A stretch of 64,000 nucleotides of DNA from UBA2402 sp037139735 (GCA_037139735.1 JBAXFU010000001.1:44753-108752); one strand, 5' to 3'. Positions 34,451-44,378 are shown, counted from the first letter of the stretch. Numbers and translations: made by a program. The notes: a model not told the origin generated them from the letters alone.

Positions 34451-35893
34451 ATGCGCCCACTCATCTGGTTCCGTTCCGACCTTCGCGTCGACGACAACAC
34501 CGCCCTCTCCAACGCCACCCGCAGCGCCGACGACGGCGCGGTGGCGATCTTCGTCATTTCGCCCGCCGAGTGGAAGGCCCACGACTACGCCCCGGCCCGC
34601 ATCGACCTCATGCTTCGATCGCTCGCCGAGTTGTCGCGATCGCTCGATGCCCTGGGAATCCCGCTCCTCATCCGCACCGCGGCCAAGCCCGAACAGGTCG
34701 CCGCGACGGTCGTGAAGGCGTGCGTCGACTCCAAGTGCGATGCGGTCTTCTTCAACCGCGAATACGAGGTCAACGAGGGCCGGCGCGACCACGCCGTGAT
34801 CGACGCCCTTCGCGCCAAGAGCATCCACGCAAGCCCGTGGCACGACCAGGTCGTGATGGAACCCGGAACGCTCCGCACCGGCACCGGCAACATCTACACG
34901 GTGTTCACGCCCTTCAAGCGGGCTTGGATCCGCACGGCCGCCGAGCAGGGAGGCGTCGAACCGCGGCCCGCCGCTCGGAAGGTCGCGCCCTGCGGCATCA
35001 CGTCGGACGCCGTGCCCGCCTCGGTTCCCGGATTCGAGTGCCCGGCCTGCATCTCATCGCTCTGGACCGCCGGCGAGAAGCACGCCCGGGCGCGGTTGGC
35101 CTCCTTCATCGAGCACGGCGGCCGCAGGTACAAGGATCGACGCGACACGCCGTCGGTCGAGGGCACGAGCGGCCTCTCGCCGCACCTGGCGATCGGCACC
35201 ATCTCGCCGCGGCGGTGCGTCGCGGCGGCGGTGGCGGCCAACACCGGGACCAAGTCGCCGATGGACGCGGGCTCGGAAGGCCTGACCACGTGGATCAGCG
35301 AACTCATCTGGCGCGAGTTCTACGTGCACATCGTGAGCGGCTTCCCTCGCGTCTGCATGCACCGGGCCTTCCAGAAGCCCACCGAGGCGATCCGCTGGAA
35401 CGACGATGACGCGAAGTTCAAGGCATGGCGCGAAGGCCGCACCGGCATTCCGATCGTCGACGCCGGCATGCGTCAACTCTCGGCCACCGGCTGGATGCAC
35501 AACCGCGTCCGCATGATCACGGCGATGTTCCTGTCGAAGAACCTTTTCCTCGACTGGCGGCTGGGCGAGCGGCACTTCATGACCAACCTCGTCGACGGCT
35601 TCCTTGCCAGCAACAACGGCGGCTGGCAGTGGTCGGCCTCCACGGGCACCGACGCCGCCCCGTACTTCAGGATCTTCAACCCCGTCAGTCAGGGCGAACG
35701 ATTCGACCCAGATGGCACCTACGTCCGCCGCTGGGTGCCTGAACTCGCATCCCTCTCGTCCGACGCGATCCACGACCCCTCGTCGCTCTCGCCGCTCGCC
35801 TTGGCACGGCTCGAGTATCCGATGCCCATTGTGGATCTGGGCAAGAGCCGTCTGGCCGCGATCGACGCCTTCAAGCAACTGCGGACCGTCTGA
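34451..35893 (+). CDS. phr: Deoxyribodipyrimidine photolyase, class I (CPD)
   Basis: A 480-residue photolyase that uses light and reduced FAD to split cyclobutane pyrimidine dimers. The start is MRPLIWFRSDLRVDDNTALS. The FAD domain has EGTSGLSPHLAIGTISPRRC, then TWISELIWREFYVHIVSGFP, GRTGIPIVDAGMRQLSATGW, MHNRVRMITAMFLSKNLFLD and NNGGWQWSASTGTDAAPYFR, the full class I signature. The antenna domain is N-terminal. The gene is 15 nt after the iron-sulfur photolyase, so both are likely made together and would cover the two main UV lesions. It is the last member of the apparent DUF1080-EamA-kbl-photolyase run; 150 nt separate it from the next gene. Confidence 0.96.
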   Translation: MRPLIWFRSDLRVDDNTALSNATRSADDGAVAIFVISPAEWKAHDYAPARIDLMLRSLAELSRSLDALGIPLLIRTAAKPEQVAATVVKACVDSKCDAVFFNREYEVNEGRRDHAVIDALRAKSIHASPWHDQVVMEPGTLRTGTGNIYTVFTPFKRAWIRTAAEQGGVEPRPAARKVAPCGITSDAVPASVPGFECPACISSLWTAGEKHARARLASFIEHGGRRYKDRRDTPSVEGTSGLSPHLAIGTISPRRCVAAAVAANTGTKSPMDAGSEGLTTWISELIWREFYVHIVSGFPRVCMHRAFQKPTEAIRWNDDDAKFKAWREGRTGIPIVDAGMRQLSATGWMHNRVRMITAMFLSKNLFLDWRLGERHFMTNLVDGFLASNNGGWQWSASTGTDAAPYFRIFNPVSQGERFDPDGTYVRRWVPELASLSSDAIHDPSSLSPLALARLEYPMPIVDLGKSRLAAIDAFKQLRTV

Positions 35894-36042
35894 GACGGGC
35901 GTGGGGCGGGTCCGAGAGGCCAAGGGATGCGCCGGGGACCCCGACCTGTCACCAAACCGATGCCGCCCACGACCCATGGGTCGTCATTCTTAATCATCCG
36001 TACGGGCTCGCGAAGCCGCCCGTCTCGACTACATTCGAGTGA

Positions 36043-38673
36043 TTGCGGCCGAGCGAAACTGCAAATCCCGGCGACTCCGTGAAGGCCGCACCGAACCCGG
36101 CATCAGGGTTGCATTCACTCTTCGCGCACCTCGAGTCATTGCTGAGACGCGCCCGCAAGGGCGAGGGGCCGCTCGAGGCGGCGCTCGTGCACAAGTTGCG
36201 AGTGACGTGCCGCCGCCTTCGCGTGGTGCTGGCGGTGCTTCCTCCCGAATCGCTGCGGCAGGCGGCACGGCCGGTGCGTTCGGCGATCGGGCGGCTGCGT
36301 CGGATCGCGGGCGAGGTTCGCGACTGCGACGTGCACCTTCGGCTGCTCGAGGAACTTGATGCGGCCAAGCCCGCGCGAAAGCCGCACGGACTGATCGAAT
36401 CGCTCGCCATGGCGCTTCAGGATCGGGAACGCGCGAATGCCGCGTTGAGGGATCATGTCGACGACTTCCGCATCGGTCGCTTCGTCCGCCATGCGAACGA
36501 CCTGATCGCGGCCATCGAGTCGGCCCATGCCGCGTCGCCGGAGGAGAGCATCGAGCATCTGCGGGCCAACGTGTCGACATGCCGCCAACGACTCGACGCG
36601 GCCGGACGGGTCTCCCCCTCGACGCCCGCGGCGTTTCACGAGTTGCGACTCGCGGTGAAGGCGTGGCGATACGCGAGGGAGGCCCTCGAGTTCGTCGGCA
36701 TCTCGCCCGAGGGCGACGCCGCCGCCATCGTCGATCTTCAGGGACGCCTGGGCGAACTCAACGACATCGCGACGCTGGCCGACCGGCTCGACCGGTACGC
36801 CGCGGCGATCGACGCGCAACACGAGGCCGAGATGCTCGCGACGGCACGCCGCCAGCGGGACGCGCTTCGCACGCTCTCGTCGGGCTTCCGGTCGATCTTC
36901 GACGCCAGGGCGAGGCAGTTCGCGTCGTGGTGGGCCGACTTCCACGCCTCCGGATCGCTGGGGCCCGCCTCGGTCGGGGCGACCGAAGCGGCTGCGGAAC
37001 CCGTCGAGATGGCGACGCCGCCGGCTCGCGCGTCGCGGCGAAGCGATGCAGCACAACCCGTCGACCCTCAGCCGGAACTGTGGGTGTCCGGGAAGCGGAT
37101 CGGGATCATCGATGTCGGCAGCAACAGCGTGCGACTGCTGGCGGTGGAACTGACTGGCCGTCGCTCGTGGACGACGCTTGCGCACGAGCGAAGCATGACG
37201 AGACTGGCCCACGGGCTGACCCGCCACCGTGCCTTGTGCCCCGAAGCCATGCAGCGTTCCGTGCAGTGCATCACCTCGCTCGCGAATCGGGCGAAGGAAC
37301 TGGGCTGCGGCGAGATCCACGCCTTCGCCACGGCCGCGGTGAGGGAGGCCGCCAACGGGACGGACTTCGTCGCGAACGTCAAGCGGGCCTCTGGCGTCGA
37401 CGTCCGCATCGTCACGGCCGCCGACGAGGGGCTCTTCACGCACGCGAGCGTCATCCGCACGCTGACGCCGGGCTCCGCCCCGATGGCCGTCGCCGATCTT
37501 GGCGGAGGCAGTCTCGAAGTCGTGTACAGCACCCGCGGCGTCGTGACCGCGAACGTCTCCACGTCGCTCGGGGTCGTCGCCACCTCGGAACGCTTTTCGA
37601 CGACCGAGGCCTGCGGCATCGAAGGCCTTGGCGTCATGCGTCGCGGCATCGACGACGCCCTGCAGCGAACGCTGCCCCGTTCACACCCGAATCCGTCGAT
37701 GCTGGTGGGCTGCGGCGGCACCTTCACGACCATCGCGGCCATCGCCGCCGCGGCTCGCGACCCGAACACCGACTCGCCCGCTCCCCCGCCGGGCTGCCTC
37801 CTGCGACTGGCCCGGAGCGAGGTGCGTTCAATGCTCGAACGACTCTCGCGACTGCCCGAGGCGGACCTCGCCCGGGTGCCCGGGCTTCCCGCGGACCGCG
37901 TCGACATCATCATCGCCGGACTGCTCACCGTCGACCGCTTGATGAAACATCTCGCGTGCAAGCAGTTGCTCGTGCATGCGGGCAGCGTCCGCGAAGGCGT
38001 GCTGATGCGCTCGATCGACGAGATGCGGGGCGGCGTGCCAGAATCAGCCTCGCCGGCCGTCGTGGTCGATGTCGCCCGTCGACTCCTCGCCCGCTGCGCG
38101 TGCGACCGGCACCATGCCGAGCACGTGGCCTCCTTGTCGCTGCGTCTGCACGACGCGCTGGCGGCGGCCGGGTGCGTCCCGGGGCTGGGCAAGGATCCCT
38201 TGGAACGGGCGATGCTCGAGGCGGCGGGCCTCCTGCACGACACCGGCATGCTGGTGTCGTATCGCGGACATCATCGCCACTCCGAACAGATCGTCCTGAA
38301 CAACGACCTCCAGCCATTGCCGCGGCCGTGGACCATCGCGCTCGCGGCCGCCTGCAGGCATCATCGGCGAAAGGGCCCGACGGAACGCGGCACGACGTTC
38401 GCGTCGCTGCCCAAGGACCTGCGCGCAGCCGTCCTTCGGATGACCGCCATCCTCCGCGTCGCCGACGGACTTGACCGCACCCACGCGGGCGTGGTCAGCG
38501 ACCTTCGCGTCGCCGTCGGCAAGCGGACGCTGCGCGTCGAATGCGATTCGGGGGGCGTCGACATCGCCGCGGAACTGGACGCCGCCACGCGAAAGTCCGA
38601 CGTGCTCGAGGACGTGACCGGCATGCGGGTGGCCGTGACACGCTCAGATCCGGCCTCGCCGATCCCGGCGTGA
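36043..38673 (+). CDS. CHAD - Ppx/GppA phosphatase - HD fusion protein
   Basis: An 876-residue fusion. Residues about 22-300 form a CHAD domain with its two His/Arg repeats: VHKLRVTCRRLRVVL (49-63) and FHELRLAVKAWRYARE (198-213); CHAD domains bind polyphosphate. Residues about 350-640 are Ppx/GppA: RIGIIDVGSNSVRLLAVELT, AVADLGGGSLEVVYSTRGVV and LVGCGGTFTTIAAIA. Residues about 665-870 are the HD-type helical domain (RHHAEHVASLSLRLHD, LLHDTGMLVSYRGHHRHS). The predicted role is exopolyphosphatase or pppGpp phosphohydrolase with built-in polyphosphate binding. The start is uncertain: TTG at 36043 or GTG at 36079, neither with a clear ribosome site. The GH2 gene follows after 54 nt. Confidence 0.88.
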   Translation: MRPSETANPGDSVKAAPNPASGLHSLFAHLESLLRRARKGEGPLEAALVHKLRVTCRRLRVVLAVLPPESLRQAARPVRSAIGRLRRIAGEVRDCDVHLRLLEELDAAKPARKPHGLIESLAMALQDRERANAALRDHVDDFRIGRFVRHANDLIAAIESAHAASPEESIEHLRANVSTCRQRLDAAGRVSPSTPAAFHELRLAVKAWRYAREALEFVGISPEGDAAAIVDLQGRLGELNDIATLADRLDRYAAAIDAQHEAEMLATARRQRDALRTLSSGFRSIFDARARQFASWWADFHASGSLGPASVGATEAAAEPVEMATPPARASRRSDAAQPVDPQPELWVSGKRIGIIDVGSNSVRLLAVELTGRRSWTTLAHERSMTRLAHGLTRHRALCPEAMQRSVQCITSLANRAKELGCGEIHAFATAAVREAANGTDFVANVKRASGVDVRIVTAADEGLFTHASVIRTLTPGSAPMAVADLGGGSLEVVYSTRGVVTANVSTSLGVVATSERFSTTEACGIEGLGVMRRGIDDALQRTLPRSHPNPSMLVGCGGTFTTIAAIAAAARDPNTDSPAPPPGCLLRLARSEVRSMLERLSRLPEADLARVPGLPADRVDIIIAGLLTVDRLMKHLACKQLLVHAGSVREGVLMRSIDEMRGGVPESASPAVVVDVARRLLARCACDRHHAEHVASLSLRLHDALAAAGCVPGLGKDPLERAMLEAAGLLHDTGMLVSYRGHHRHSEQIVLNNDLQPLPRPWTIALAAACRHHRRKGPTERGTTFASLPKDLRAAVLRMTAILRVADGLDRTHAGVVSDLRVAVGKRTLRVECDSGGVDIAAELDAATRKSDVLEDVTGMRVAVTRSDPASPIPA

Positions 38674-38727
38674 CGCGTGGGCGGTCGACTAGAGTTGCGG
38701 GGTGCGTCCGATCGACGCGGCCCGAGC

Positions 38728-41205
38728 ATGAATCGCCTCATCGAACTCTCCGGTCTCTCCTGGCGGCTCACGGGCAGCCGCCACCCGGCCGCGTCCGTCG
38801 ATCGGCCCGGTCCGGATTCGGTCGGGCCCATCGAGGCCTCGCTGCCCGGATGCGTGCATGTCGCCCTTCTTCGCGAGGGACTGATCGGCGACCCTCGCAT
38901 CGGGACCAACGAGCTTGGTCAACAGTGGGTCGGCGAAACGAACTGGACCTATCGGGCGGAACTGCCCGTGCCATCGACGGAACTCGGCCCGCGCGCCCGT
39001 CTGCTGCTGGACGGTCTCGACACCAGCGCGGAGGTGCTGGTCAACGGCCAAAGCGTCGGACGCTTCGACAGCCAGCACGTGACGTGGCGAGCCGACATCG
39101 GGCATTGCCTCGGACCGGGAACCAACGTCCTCGAGGTTCGCTTCGACGCGCCCCTGGCTCGGATCCGCGAGCGTGAGCGAACGCACGGCGCACGACCGGT
39201 CAACGGCGACTGGGACCCGTTCATCTTCCTGCGCAAGAGCGCGTGCAACTTCGGCTGGGACTGGGGACCCAAGGTCGCCACGTGCGGAATCTGGGGGTCG
39301 ATCCGACTCGAGATCGGCGACTCCCCCGCCATCCGAAGCGTCAGGCCGCTGATCCGCGATCGCGGTCGCGACACGTGGGAGGTCGATGTCGTCGCCGACA
39401 TCGATTGGCACGGGCATGCCCCCGAAGGATGGCGGCTGCTCGCGTCGCTCGACGGCGGCGCGGAATCGGCCTCCTGCTGCACGGTGCCCTTCGCATCGCC
39501 TCCCAAGGGCGCATCGGGTCTCGGCGAATCCCGCGTCACCCTTGTCGTGACCGGTCCCGCCCTCTGGTGGCCCGCCCGCCACGGCCCGGCCCCGCTCTAC
39601 CGACTGGAGGTGAGGCTCGTCGACGAACACGAGCAGGTCGTTGCCGCGTGGAACGGCCAGGTCGGGTTCCGCACCGTGACCCTCGACACCCAGCCGGACG
39701 CGATCGGACGTCCCTTCACGGTCATCGTCAACGGTCGACCCGTCTTCTGCATCGGCGTGAACTGGATTCCTCCATGCCTGCTCCCGGGCCTTGCCGACCA
39801 GCCCTCGCCTCTCTCGCTGCTCGAACGCTGCGAGCAAGCCGCGTTCAACATGATTCGAGTCTGGGGCGGCGGCATGTACGAGACGCACGAGTTCCACGAC
39901 TGGTGCGACCGGCACGGCGTGCTGGTGTGGCACGACTTCATGTTCTCGTGCGCCATGTATCCGGAGGAGGAGCCGTTCGCCTCGCTCGTCGAGCTCGAGG
40001 CTCGCGAGCAGGTGTCGCGGCTGTCGAGCCACGCGAGTCTCGCGCTCTGGTGCGGCGGAAACGAGTGCATCTGGGGTCACGACAACTGGGGCTGGAAGCA
40101 GCGCCTCGAACCCGGCCGCACCTGGGGTCGGGGCTTCTATCTCGACCTCTTGCCGCGTGTCGCCTCCGAGCTCGATCCGACCCGTCCGTACTGGGCCAAC
40201 AGCCCCTGGTCCGGCGCCGAGGGCGTCGCGCCCAACGACGCCCTGCACGGCGATCGGCACACCTGGGACGCGACTCTCGACGGATATCGCACGATCCCGA
40301 GCCGTTTCTGCAGCGAGTTCGGACACCAGTCGCCCAGCGATCTCCGCACGCTCGCGTCGGCGATCGATCCGGCCGAACTGCGGATCTGGTCGCCTTCGCT
40401 GGAGCACCGCCAGCGAGGCCCCGGCGGCAACGCCCAGCAGTACGACGCGGTCTTGCCGGCCTGGTTCGCGCCCGCGACATCCTTCGAGGCGTGGCACCAT
40501 CAGGCACAGGTGCTGCAGGCCAGGGCGATGCGGATCAACATCGAGTGCTGTCGCGCGGCGGCACCGACCTGCATGGGCGCGTTGATCTGGCAACTCAACG
40601 ACGTGTGGCCGGGATTGACGTGGTCGCTGATCGACTCGGCCGGGCGTCCCAAACTCGCGTACGCGGCCAGCCTGCGGGCCGCACGCCCGCGGCACGTGGC
40701 GCTCTTGCCCGCCCCGGGCTCCGACGCCGAAGCGGTGGCCCTGAACGACACCGACGCCCCATGGCCGGTCGAACTGATCGTCGAGCGCCGTCGCTTGAGC
40801 GGGGAAGTGCTGGCCGCCGCGACCGCGACGCTGGCGGCGCCCGCGAGAGGACGGGCGAAGCTCGCCTCGATCGCGTCGATGGTGGGCTCGCCGGCCGACC
40901 CGACGACGGAGTGCCTCGTGGCCCGGTGGGAGGGCGAAACGGCCGTGCACCTGTTCGCTCGCGACAAGGACTGCGATCTCCCGCATCCCGAGGCGACGCT
41001 GATGCTCACGAACGATGGCTGGAGCCTCGTCGCGAGGTCCCTGCTGATCGACCTTGCGCCGCACGACCGACGGGTCGCGCCCGCCTCGGGCGCGGGTTGG
41101 CCGTTGACGCTGCTTTCTGGCGATGCGGTGCCGCTTCGGGGACCGACTCCCGGACCCTTCGATCCGTCGCACTGGGGATGCACCCATTGGGGCCGCGCCA
41201 CCTGA
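38728..41205 (+). CDS. Beta-mannosidase, GH2 family
   Basis: An 825-residue intracellular glycoside hydrolase (no signal peptide). The ATG at 38728 is used; an upstream GTG at 38677 lacks support. Domain order is sugar-binding jelly roll (residues 1-195, with FLRKSACNFGWDWGPKVATC), an immunoglobulin-like domain, then the TIM barrel from about 325. The acid/base is Glu446 in WCGGNECIWG and the nucleophile Glu530 in RFCSEFGHQS. WDWGPK and RVWGGGMYE are typical of beta-mannosidases rather than beta-galactosidases. It converges, with 7 nt between, on the ABC permease of the fucosidase operon, suggesting use of mannose-containing oligosaccharides imported by that transporter. Confidence 0.92.
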   Translation: MNRLIELSGLSWRLTGSRHPAASVDRPGPDSVGPIEASLPGCVHVALLREGLIGDPRIGTNELGQQWVGETNWTYRAELPVPSTELGPRARLLLDGLDTSAEVLVNGQSVGRFDSQHVTWRADIGHCLGPGTNVLEVRFDAPLARIRERERTHGARPVNGDWDPFIFLRKSACNFGWDWGPKVATCGIWGSIRLEIGDSPAIRSVRPLIRDRGRDTWEVDVVADIDWHGHAPEGWRLLASLDGGAESASCCTVPFASPPKGASGLGESRVTLVVTGPALWWPARHGPAPLYRLEVRLVDEHEQVVAAWNGQVGFRTVTLDTQPDAIGRPFTVIVNGRPVFCIGVNWIPPCLLPGLADQPSPLSLLERCEQAAFNMIRVWGGGMYETHEFHDWCDRHGVLVWHDFMFSCAMYPEEEPFASLVELEAREQVSRLSSHASLALWCGGNECIWGHDNWGWKQRLEPGRTWGRGFYLDLLPRVASELDPTRPYWANSPWSGAEGVAPNDALHGDRHTWDATLDGYRTIPSRFCSEFGHQSPSDLRTLASAIDPAELRIWSPSLEHRQRGPGGNAQQYDAVLPAWFAPATSFEAWHHQAQVLQARAMRINIECCRAAAPTCMGALIWQLNDVWPGLTWSLIDSAGRPKLAYAASLRAARPRHVALLPAPGSDAEAVALNDTDAPWPVELIVERRRLSGEVLAAATATLAAPARGRAKLASIASMVGSPADPTTECLVARWEGETAVHLFARDKDCDLPHPEATLMLTNDGWSLVARSLLIDLAPHDRRVAPASGAGWPLTLLSGDAVPLRGPTPGPFDPSHWGCTHWGRAT

Positions 41206-41212
41206 GGCATCG

Positions 41213-42139
41213 TCATGCCTCGCGGGCGCCCTGCGTCGCGACGCCCTCGACGAAGAGGCGTCGCGCCAGCAGGTACAGGACGAGCACGGGAAGCACCACG
41301 ATGCAACTGGCCGCCATGACCAGATGCCACGGGGTGCCGCCGTGCTGGCTCTGATACATCTGCAGGCCCAGCGAGAGCGTGTACTGCTCGTCGCGATTGA
41401 GGAAGAGCAGCGGGCCGAGGAAGTCGTTCCAGACGGCCACGGCCTGCATCAACGCGACGACCGCGAGCGCGGGCCGGCTCAGCGGGAGGATGATCCGAAC
41501 GAAGATGCCCATGTGTCCGCACCCGTCGATCCTCGCGGCCTCGTCGAGTTCGCGAGGGATCCCCATGAAGAACTGACGGAGCAGAAAGACGCTGAACGCC
41601 CCCGCGAACCAGGAGGGGAGCCACAGGGGCGCGAGGCTGCCGATGAGGTGCAGGTGCTTGAAGAGCAGGAACTGCGGGCTCATCAACACCGCTTGCGGCA
41701 CCATCAGCGTCAGCAGCAGGATCGCGAAGAGCGCGTCGCGGCCCGGGAATCGGAGTCGGGCGAATCCGTAGGCGGCGATGGCGCTCGAGAGCGTCATGCC
41801 GACGACGCTCAGCAGACCGACCGTCAGCGTGTTCCGCAGATAGGTCGGAAAATCGGCGAGGGGACTGATCCACACCTCCCTCAGGTTGGATGCAGCGGAT
41901 TCGCCCACGCTCCACCAGCGGGCCGGATCCCACCACGCGATCGGCGTCCCTTGCGCATCGGCGACCTCGGCGAGCGGGGAGATCGACGGCGACGAGGCCT
42001 GGCTCGCGGGGCGTGCCGCGACGCCGACCATGAAGATCAGCGGCACCGCATACGCGAGTCCGATCGCCGCCATCGCCGCGTGCAGGGCGAAGCGAGTCGC
42101 GACACTTCGACCGCGGGAGTTGGATGCGTGCTCGTTCAT
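41213..42139 (-). CDS. Sugar ABC transporter permease, MalG type
   Basis: A 308-residue inner-membrane protein with about six helices. The EAA loop that docks the ATPase reads ELDEAARIDGCGHMGIFVRI, followed by ILPLSRPALAVVAL. YLRNTLTVGLLSVVGMTLSS and AYGFARLRFPGRDALFAIL are further family blocks. A long extracytoplasmic loop rich in Ser and Trp lies between helices 1 and 2. The start ATG at 42139 shares 4 nt with the stop of the MalF-type gene, so the two are coupled. The operon has no ATP-binding subunit; a shared ATPase encoded elsewhere is implied, as is known for many CUT1 transporters. Confidence 0.93.
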   Translation of the reverse strand: MNEHASNSRGRSVATRFALHAAMAAIGLAYAVPLIFMVGVAARPASQASSPSISPLAEVADAQGTPIAWWDPARWWSVGESAASNLREVWISPLADFPTYLRNTLTVGLLSVVGMTLSSAIAAYGFARLRFPGRDALFAILLLTLMVPQAVLMSPQFLLFKHLHLIGSLAPLWLPSWFAGAFSVFLLRQFFMGIPRELDEAARIDGCGHMGIFVRIILPLSRPALAVVALMQAVAVWNDFLGPLLFLNRDEQYTLSLGLQMYQSQHGGTPWHLVMAASCIVVLPVLVLYLLARRLFVEGVATQGAREA

Positions 42140-43014
42140 GCGCCCCGGTAGTGAATGAACCGCCTCGACGCCGCGACGACGACCGCCGCCAGCAGCATGG
42201 TGACGAGGATCTGCACCCACGCCAGCGCGCTGGCGTAGCCCATTCGGCCGAACTCGAAGGCGGTCTTGTAGACGTACATCGAATACGTGAGCGTCGCGTT
42301 GTCCGGACCGCCTCGCGTCATGATCATCGGCGGCGCGAGCACCTGGAGCGACCAGATCACCGACATCAGGCCGTTGAAGAAGATCGCCGGCGAGATCATC
42401 GGGAGCGTGACGTGCATGAACCGACGAAGGGCGCCCATGCCGTCCAGTTCCGCCGCCTCGTAGAGCGACGCGGGCACCTCCTTGAGCGCGGCTGAACACA
42501 CCAGCAGCGGGCTGCCGATCACCCATACGCCCATCACCGCCATGGCGGGCAGGGCCGTGGTCCGTTCCCCGAGCCAGTTCGGGCCGCTCAGGCCCGCCGC
42601 CGCGAAGAGGCGATTGACGAACCCGTACTCGGGATTCAGCATCCACAGCCACACCACGCAGATGGCGACGACGGGCACGAGCGTCGGCAGGAACACGAGC
42701 GAACGCACGAGCGCCGCGCCCTTGAGGCGTTGCTCGAGCAGCACCGCGATGGCGACGGAGACGAGGGTCCCCAGCGTGACGGCCATGGCGGCGTAGGCGA
42801 AGGTGTTCGCCATCGCGACGACGAAGAGCCGGTCGCCCGCCAACTCGCGGTAGTTGTCCAGGCCCACCCAGACCGGCGCATCGACGAGCGCGTAATCGGT
42901 GAAGCTGTAGTAGACGCTCATGGCGATGGGCCAGAGCAGGAAGACCACGCACCCGATCAGCCACGGGCTCACCCACGCCAGCCCGACGACGACCTCTCTC
43001 GCTCGCGGCGTCAT
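42136..43014 (-). CDS. Sugar ABC transporter permease, MalF type
   Basis: A 292-residue permease with six predicted helices. It starts MTPRAREVVVGLAWVSPWLI, with the SFTDYALVDAPVWVGLDNYR block of CUT1 permeases. The EAA loop is SLYEAAELDGMGALRRFMHV, then TLPMISPAIFFN. APPMIMTRGGPDNATLTYSM and the final FEFGRMGYASALAWVQILV helix are family-typical. The start overlaps the binding-protein stop by 4 nt, and the end overlaps the second permease by 4 nt. It forms the heterodimeric channel with its neighbour; the sugar is likely a fucose- or mannose-containing oligosaccharide judging from flanking glycosidases. Confidence 0.94.
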   Translation of the reverse strand: MTPRAREVVVGLAWVSPWLIGCVVFLLWPIAMSVYYSFTDYALVDAPVWVGLDNYRELAGDRLFVVAMANTFAYAAMAVTLGTLVSVAIAVLLEQRLKGAALVRSLVFLPTLVPVVAICVVWLWMLNPEYGFVNRLFAAAGLSGPNWLGERTTALPAMAVMGVWVIGSPLLVCSAALKEVPASLYEAAELDGMGALRRFMHVTLPMISPAIFFNGLMSVIWSLQVLAPPMIMTRGGPDNATLTYSMYVYKTAFEFGRMGYASALAWVQILVTMLLAAVVVAASRRFIHYRGA

Positions 43015-44378
43015 GAGGCGGCCTCCCGCTTCCGTCGGAGCGTCAGTTCGCGATCGAGCATCCCTTGCACCCGTTGATGAACCGCCGAGCAGAGGGCGGC
43101 GACGTCATCTCCCTTCCATGCCGCATCGAAGACGCCCTCGGTGAGGTGGGCGTAGCTCTTCCACACCGGCGTCTGCGGGAGGATGCACGCACGCTCTGAT
43201 CTCGCGATGGCGTCGTGGACCCGCACGGAGCGGTTGGGATGCCGCGAGAGGAAGGCCTCCGAGCAGCGCTTGAGCGCGGAACCCTTGGTGTGATCCGTGG
43301 CCAGCTGCTCGTGGACCTCGGGCCGCTGGGTGTGGCGAACGAACTCGAAGGCGGCCTCCGGATGTCGCGCCTCGCGAGGAATCACCAGCACGTCCGCCTC
43401 GACCATCCCCAGCGGATGCGCCGGATCCAGCAACGGAGCGTGCACGGGCAGCGCCGACGCGGCGTAATCAAGGCCGGGGGCATAGCGGTTGATGAAGTTC
43501 GCGAGCCACGGCCCCTGCGCGATCATGGCCACGCGGCCCGAGATGAACGGATCGTTCGGGCTGTGGTAACTGCGATCCGCGGCGGTGCCGAAGGCTCGCG
43601 ACGCCTGTTCGCCGAGCGCGACCGGAAACCGGCGGACCCACTCGTAGGCCTCGATGCAGGCCGGTTGATCGAAGTCGCTCCGGTTGGTCGCTGGGTCGTA
43701 CAGCGTCGAGCCGAAGAGGATGGGCCACGTGTACGGCCACCACGACGGAAGGTTCGGCAGAAACCCGGCTCGCTCGATCGTTCCGTCGGATTGGTGGCTC
43801 GTCAGGCGGCGCGAGAGCGAGTCGAGTTCGTCGAGGGTCGCGGGAGGAGCGTCCGGATCGAGACCGGCTGCACGAAAGAGCGATCGGTTGCGATAGAGCG
43901 CCAGCGTGTAGATGGTGGTGACGCCGGCGATCAGGCGTCCTTCGTGGGACAGCAGGCGGCGGACGGAGGGGAGGTAGGTTTCGGGATCGATGCCGCCGAA
44001 CTGCTCGACGGGGATCACCGCGCCGCTCTGGGCGTACTGCGGCACGTGATAACTGAAGACGCCGCAGACATCGGGCGGATCTCCGCCGCCGATGGCGACC
44101 ATGGCCTTGGTGCCGATCTCGCTGACGGCGGTGCGACGGACGAAGATGCGGTCCTGAGACGCGTTGAAGCCGTCGACGACGCGTTGCATGGCGTCGCCCT
44201 CGGGTCCGGTCCACTTCTCCCAGTACTCGACGACGACGCGACCCGGAGGGATGCCCACGCGGGAACGAGGCACGCGAGGCCACAGGGCGGCCATGGCGCC
44301 CGCGCCGGCGGCGGTCCAACCGGCGGCCAACGCGGCTCGGCGGGTCAGGAGACTGGACGTGCCCGAATCACTTGCCAT
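43011..44378 (-). CDS. Extracellular sugar-binding protein of ABC transporter (Tat signal)
   Basis: A 455-residue family 1 solute-binding protein. The ATG at 44378 is chosen because it yields a classical twin-arginine signal: LTRRAALAAGWTAAGAGAMA with Arg13-Arg14. The mature part starts near VVVEYWEKWTGPEGDAMQRV and shows GAVIPVEQFGGIDPETYLPS, TIYTLALYRNRSLFRAAGLD and RVAMIAQGPWLANFINRYAP, as in CUT1 binding proteins. No lipobox is seen. The start lies 11 nt inside the end of the frameshifted fucosidase frame, and the stop overlaps the MalF-type start. Tat export implies folding in the cytoplasm before secretion. Confidence 0.92.
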   Translation of the reverse strand: MASDSGTSSLLTRRAALAAGWTAAGAGAMAALWPRVPRSRVGIPPGRVVVEYWEKWTGPEGDAMQRVVDGFNASQDRIFVRRTAVSEIGTKAMVAIGGGDPPDVCGVFSYHVPQYAQSGAVIPVEQFGGIDPETYLPSVRRLLSHEGRLIAGVTTIYTLALYRNRSLFRAAGLDPDAPPATLDELDSLSRRLTSHQSDGTIERAGFLPNLPSWWPYTWPILFGSTLYDPATNRSDFDQPACIEAYEWVRRFPVALGEQASRAFGTAADRSYHSPNDPFISGRVAMIAQGPWLANFINRYAPGLDYAASALPVHAPLLDPAHPLGMVEADVLVIPREARHPEAAFEFVRHTQRPEVHEQLATDHTKGSALKRCSEAFLSRHPNRSVRVHDAIARSERACILPQTPVWKSYAHLTEGVFDAAWKGDDVAALCSAVHQRVQGMLDRELTLRRKREAAS

